In this document: positions 4,724 through 8,189 of the stretch, piece after piece
Layout of the letters: each line of letters begins with the position of its first letter
Position numbering within the stretch: position 1 is the stretch's first letter
NCBI GenBank assembly: GCA_964529035.1
Contig: CAZGUG010000072.1
Span: 1 to 8,189, forward strand
Source: CAZGUG01 sp964529035
GTDB lineage: Bacteria > Bacillota > Clostridia > Ch29
Length of the DNA: 8,189 nucleotides
Reading direction: 5' to 3'
The notes under the pieces: generated by a model
Seen by the model: only the letters and a program-made list of their open reading frames with translations
Databases searched by the model: none
Told to the model about the DNA's origin: nothing
Made by a program: the position numbers and the translations under genes

Positions 4724-7700
4724 TCATTGGAATTTGCCATAGATCCTGTAAAGGAATACAGCCGCTTCCGCTCTTGTGGTATTGCCCAGGGGATTGACCT
4801 TACTGCCTCCGCCCACAATCAATCCTTCCTTCACAAGTGCTGCAATGCTGTCTGCGGCATAGTCTGCCACAAGGGCTTTGTCGGCAAATGTGTCCAGCTC
4901 CGAAGCAGATACCTGTGCTTTTAGTCTGTTCAGCATTCTTAAGACTCTCTCGGTCAATACCATCATATCCTGCCTTGTAATGCTTGCATCGGGGCTGAAT
5001 TTGTTGTTTCCCGTGCCGCTGGTGATACCGAGCCTTTTGGCTATGGCTAATTCCCTGCAGTAATAGGCATTCTTGTCTATGTCATCGAAGTTACCTTCAA
5101 TCCTGGCATCAACACCCAGGGTTCTTACAAGGGAGTACAGGAATTCCGCCCTGGTGATATTTATGGATGGGTAGTATTCGTTATCAGTAGCGCCCTTCAC
5201 TATGCCTTTTGAGGCAAGCACCACGATTGGCTTCCTCGCCCACTCCACGCTGTTCAGGTCATTGAAGGTCTTTTTTACATAGGCCACAGCATAATTGCTG
5301 AAATGTGTAGTGGCAAAGGTTACCGTGCCTGTGACAGGGTCATACCTTCCTGAAGGAACTTCCACAACACTGCCGCTGCCGTCAATGTACCATACCGTTA
5401 TATGCTCGGGGTCTGAAAGCTCCTCAGCTGTCGGTTCATAGGGTATGGATACAGTAACCGGCGCATCAGGATTATTCCAGTCCATCCGCTCTCCATCCAC
5501 TGCAAGAGTGAACTGCACCAGCGGTCGGTCTCCTATGATGTCTTTTACGTTGGGAGGCAGGCCGGCCTTCTCTCCCTGTCTTATGGTAACAGCCACTTTT
5601 TCCCCTGCCGCTTCTTCCCACCCTGTCAGCATGTTACCCGGTATGCCTACAGTGCCGAGGACGGTGTTTAGCAGGATTTTGTTCCGCGTGCCTCCGGACG
5701 ATAAACCCTTCATGGAGGTTTCAAGGGTGTATGACCCTGCTGCTTCTACTAAGGGCATATTTGCCACTATTGTTTTGGTTCCGCTCCCGTAAGCTTCATC
5801 TCTTTCCGGAAGCTGGTTTAATGTTTTTTGATCAACCCATACGGCTGCATCTCCCGACCCGCTGTCGTAAATTACGTCTGCAAGGTATTTTTTATATCCA
5901 CTGGAGATTTCCGCTGTCAGTTTGGGAACCGTAGCAGGGGTACGGCTGCCTCCTCCCATACCTCTGGTTGACACCCGGATTGTATTATACGCAGCCTTGT
6001 TACCCGCCTGGTCCCTGACAATTACGTTATAATAATAGGTCGTATTTGCAGTCAGCTCTGCCGCCTGCCAGCCGGTGAGGCTTGTACACCAGTCTTCCTC
6101 CACTATTCCGTTTTCCTCTGCATCTTCCACAGAATCAATATTATTTTCAGTCGAACTGACAACCCTATACATCAAATCCGCCTGGGCTGTTGCTTCATCT
6201 AAGGCCGCTTCCCAGGCCAGATGCATACTGCTGCGGGTAATGCTGTCTGCCGAGATGGTCCCGCCATCACCAACTACCGGTGCTTTCAAGTCACTAAGTA
6301 TCCTTGCACCCGTAGTCTGTGCATCTATCATTGCATTGCCGGCTGTGTCATATATTGAGCTTGCGTCTGCCGGTTTTATTTCTATGCTCTCAAACCCTGA
6401 AGGCACCCCGGAAAAAATCAGGAATACCCTTACAATCGTCTCTCCGCCGGTAAGCTCTGCGGCAGTACCTTCAACCGTACTATCGTTCCTCTTAACGCTG
6501 CTTATCTCAGAACTAACGGCCGTGCCTTCGTTTTGTGCAAAGTAAAGCGCCAGCTTTTCCTTAGTAAGGGGTGCCGCGCCGTCATCCGCCCCGTAAACCC
6601 CTTCCGAAAAAATTACATCAATATAGGCATTCCCCCCGCCTATTTCAGCTTCATCTATAGCAGGGGCTGTGGTGTCCCAGGCGGCAAGCATTATACCTGT
6701 GCTGTCGGTGGTCATATAATTCCCCGCCATATCCTGTACTGTGCCTTCCCCGCCTAAAGTGTATTTTACGGTAACCCCTTCTTTCGCTGATACTCCCATA
6801 TCGGCCACAGTCAGTACCACACGTTTTGCATCCTGGCCCTGGGTTATTGCAGTAACCTCATATGTAATACCGGGGTTTTCGTATTCATGTACAATAAAGC
6901 CTCCGCTGCTGCCCTTGGTCAGGCCGGTGCAATTCTCACTCAGCGTTACGGTTATGTGTGTGTTATCATTTCTTTCGGCGCTGTCAAGGACGGGCGGGAC
7001 AGTATCGATAACTATGCTTTCAGAGGGAGATGATACATTCCCGGCACTGTCTACTAGATATACCTGATAGGCACCATCCTCCAGCCCTGAGGTATCTATG
7101 CTTACTAATGTAATCGGGCTTTCCGGGTATGCTGTCTTCTTTGTATCGATACCGTCAAGGTGGGCTTTACTTGTATAGGCTTTATCTGTTTCCGGCACCA
7201 GGTATAAAGTACCGTAAATACCATAATCATCACAGGTTATCTCTACAGGAATGCATTCATTCATAATCAGAGGGGTTACATTGCTAATGGTTGGCGGTGT
7301 ATTGTCTTCAATCATTACTAAATCTATGGAATGATTCGCAGACGATACCGGCTGAGCTCCGCTTACGGCTGCATATCCGCCCTTAACTGCCGTGTACGCA
7401 ACCGACCCGGAACGCGGGACAATAATACCGCATAACCCCTGGCTGCCGGTAATGTATTCTCCCATACCTTCTATTGCCAGCTTAACGTCGGCTATCCCAT
7501 CCGTATTAAAGAGAAGATAGGCCAAATCCTCGCCAGTGCCGTTCTTTAGCGTTCCCGTATTTTCCCCAAAAGCTCCTTTTCCAATATGCTCGCCTACATA
7601 AGTTCCACTGCCTGCCTTCGCTATAATAATTGGAGCGCCAATAATTGTGACGGTTCCACCATTACCATTGCTGCCGCCGCCGATTCCGGCACCGCCAAAC

Positions 7701-8189
7701 TCGCCGCCGGCCGATGTAACGCTGCCGCCGCTTATTCTTATATCTCCGGCTGACGCCTCATGCCCGCCGCCGATGCCGGCACCATGCATGCCGCCGTTGG
7801 CGGTTACCGTGCCCCCGCTGATCAATATACCGCCGCCGGAGCCGTGTGTACCGCCGCCAATGCCGGCGCCAAATATTCCCCCGGTTGCGGTTACCGTACC
7901 ACCGCTGAGGGTAATATCACTGCCCGAGCCATAATTATCCGGACCGTCGACCTCAATCCATCCGCCTCCGCCAATACCCGCACTGCGGTATCCCCCTTGG
8001 GCAGTAATCTCACCACCGCTAATGGTGATATTGGTCCCCGCTCCCGCTCGGCCGCCTCCTATGCCAGCTCCCCCCGCCGGTTCGCTAGGGTCGCCCGTAG
8101 CATTAACAATGCCTCCGCTGATGGTTATTTTATTACCTGCTCCATATCTGCCGCCTCCGATGCCGGCACCACCACTTCCGCCAATAGCG
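4724..8189 (-). CDS. SLH-domain cell-surface protein with GAGIGGG repeats (5' truncated)
   Basis: C-terminal 1154 aa of a large exported surface protein; the frame is open to the window edge, so signal peptide and start are missing (an internal TTG at 7825 is not the real start). Residue numbers here count from that TTG. Order: Gly-rich repeats with GAGIGGG and ISGGxVTAxGG (before residue 1 to about 60), probably beta-solenoid; Ig-like modules marked by TPPTISNVTP, DTVPPVLDSA and TTAPAIDEA (about 175-510); an FN3 domain (about 512-621) with YYYNVIVRDQAGNKA; a GMGGGSRTPAT linker; a beta-rich region ending THFSNYAVAYV (about 635-850); then SLH domains at about 853, 912 and 977 starting FNDLNS, FDDIDK and FADKAL. 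SLH1 and SLH3 have TRAE; SLH2 has TRQD. SLH domains bind pyruvylated secondary wall polymer, so this is probably a wall-attached adhesin, carbohydrate binder or S-layer-associated protein. No catalytic domain is visible. A terminator follows. Confidence 0.93.
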   Translation of the reverse strand, partial: AIGGSGGAGIGGGRYGAGNKITISGGIVNATGDPSEPAGGAGIGGGRAGAGTNITISGGEITAQGGYRSAGIGGGGWIEVDGPDNYGSGSDITLSGGTVTATGGIFGAGIGGGTHGSGGGILISGGTVTANGGMHGAGIGGGHEASAGDIRISGGSVTSAGGEFGGAGIGGGSNGNGGTVTIIGAPIIIAKAGSGTYVGEHIGKGAFGENTGTLKNGTGEDLAYLLFNTDGIADVKLAIEGMGEYITGSQGLCGIIVPRSGSVAYTAVKGGYAAVSGAQPVSSANHSIDLVMIEDNTPPTISNVTPLIMNECIPVEITCDDYGIYGTLYLVPETDKAYTSKAHLDGIDTKKTAYPESPITLVSIDTSGLEDGAYQVYLVDSAGNVSSPSESIVIDTVPPVLDSAERNDNTHITVTLSENCTGLTKGSSGGFIVHEYENPGITYEVTAITQGQDAKRVVLTVADMGVSAKEGVTVKYTLGGEGTVQDMAGNYMTTDSTGIMLAAWDTTAPAIDEAEIGGGNAYIDVIFSEGVYGADDGAAPLTKEKLALYFAQNEGTAVSSEISSVKRNDSTVEGTAAELTGGETIVRVFLIFSGVPSGFESIEIKPADASSIYDTAGNAMIDAQTTGARILSDLKAPVVGDGGTISADSITRSSMHLAWEAALDEATAQADLMYRVVSSTENNIDSVEDAEENGIVEEDWCTSLTGWQAAELTANTTYYYNVIVRDQAGNKAAYNTIRVSTRGMGGGSRTPATVPKLTAEISSGYKKYLADVIYDSGSGDAAVWVDQKTLNQLPERDEAYGSGTKTIVANMPLVEAAGSYTLETSMKGLSSGGTRNKILLNTVLGTVGIPGNMLTGWEEAAGEKVAVTIRQGEKAGLPPNVKDIIGDRPLVQFTLAVDGERMDWNNPDAPVTVSIPYEPTAEELSDPEHITVWYIDGSGSVVEVPSGRYDPVTGTVTFATTHFSNYAVAYVKKTFNDLNSVEWARKPIVVLASKGIVKGATDNEYYPSINITRAEFLYSLVRTLGVDARIEGNFDDIDKNAYYCRELAIAKRLGITSGTGNNKFSPDASITRQDMMVLTERVLRMLNRLKAQVSASELDTFADKALVADYAADSIAALVKEGLIVGGGSKVNPLGNTTRAEAAVFLYRIYGKFQ
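7673..8188 (-). repeat. In-frame tandem GAGIGGG repeat array
   Basis: Six copies of a 21-base core encoding GAGIGGG or close variants sit at 7673-7693, 7763-7783, 7850-7870, 7964-7984, 8051-8071 and 8150-8170. Core-to-core distances are 90, 87, 114, 87 and 99 bases, all multiples of three, so units are 29-38 aa. Between cores lies a segment like ITISGGTVTAxGG; the sixth unit (nearest the C-terminus) degenerates into VTIIGAPIIIAKAG. The array continues to the right edge and probably beyond. The plus strand is consequently rich in CCGCCGCC. Unit-length variation indicates expansion by duplication followed by drift. Confidence 0.9.

Noticed and set aside
4337..4742. Plus-strand frames of 61 and 86 codons in the intergenic region
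   Set aside because: No ribosome sites or recognisable features; they run across the minus-strand terminator and promoter signals.
6075..6545. Plus-strand 156-codon open frame within the SLH protein gene
   Set aside because: Shadow of a strongly supported minus-strand gene with recognisable FN3 and Ig-like domains; its own translation has no recognisable motif.
4724..7825. Start of the SLH protein at the TTG at 7825
   Set aside because: The frame continues open for over 120 more codons to the window edge with the same Gly repeats, and there is no signal peptide or ribosome site at 7825.
7647..7934. Plus-strand 95-codon Pro-rich open frame opposite the Gly repeats
   Set aside because: It is the antisense of GGC/GGT glycine codons, which automatically reads as CCG/GCC without stops; no ribosome site or independent signal supports it.

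Overview
The window looks like part of the chromosome of a low-to-moderate GC Gram-positive bacterium, most likely a member of the Clostridia. The reasons are strong purine-rich Shine-Dalgarno sites (GGAGGTG, GAGGGAGGGA), consensus sigma-A promoters, and a large surface protein ending in three S-layer homology (SLH) domains behind Gly-rich and Ig/FN3-like modules. No RNA gene, CRISPR array, insertion sequence or phage gene is visible.

Left part (about 1-3533). A rifampin-phosphotransferase-type enzyme (RPH, 874 aa, minus strand) ends at 123. It is transcribed divergently from a TetR-family regulator (2949-3533, plus strand). RPH has all three expected modules and retains every catalytic residue that I can align by position with the Listeria enzyme: Lys22, Arg116, Glu296, Gln308, Arg310, Gln337, Arg673, Lys677 and the swivelling His832. 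The 201-base region between the two genes holds a near-consensus promoter for each. It also holds two dyads of identical geometry (9-bp arms, 12-bp spacer, arm centres 21 bp apart). One overlaps the tetR promoter and abuts the rph -35 box; the other covers the rph -10 box and start point. This reads as a self-contained, TetR-controlled rifamycin-inactivation module. A further strong minus-strand promoter at 36-64 drives something beyond the left edge, so rph is probably its own transcription unit.

Middle (3563-4723). A fumarylacetoacetate-hydrolase (FAH) family protein is encoded on the minus strand, convergent with and nearly touching tetR. Upstream of it lie about 400 bases without a confident gene. 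They contain a rho-independent terminator for the surface-protein gene, a possible promoter starting in that terminator's T-tract, and an unrecognised 53-codon Cys-rich reading frame.

Right part (4724-8189, minus strand). This is the 3' portion of a very large cell-surface protein gene whose start lies beyond the right edge; the frame stays open to the last base. In protein order it carries at least six Gly-rich GAGIGGG beta-repeats, Ig-like modules, an FN3 domain, a pre-SLH beta-rich region and three SLH domains for attachment to secondary cell-wall polymer.

The RPH/TetR pair is a plausible antibiotic-defence unit. The FAH protein and the SLH protein have no visible functional link to it.
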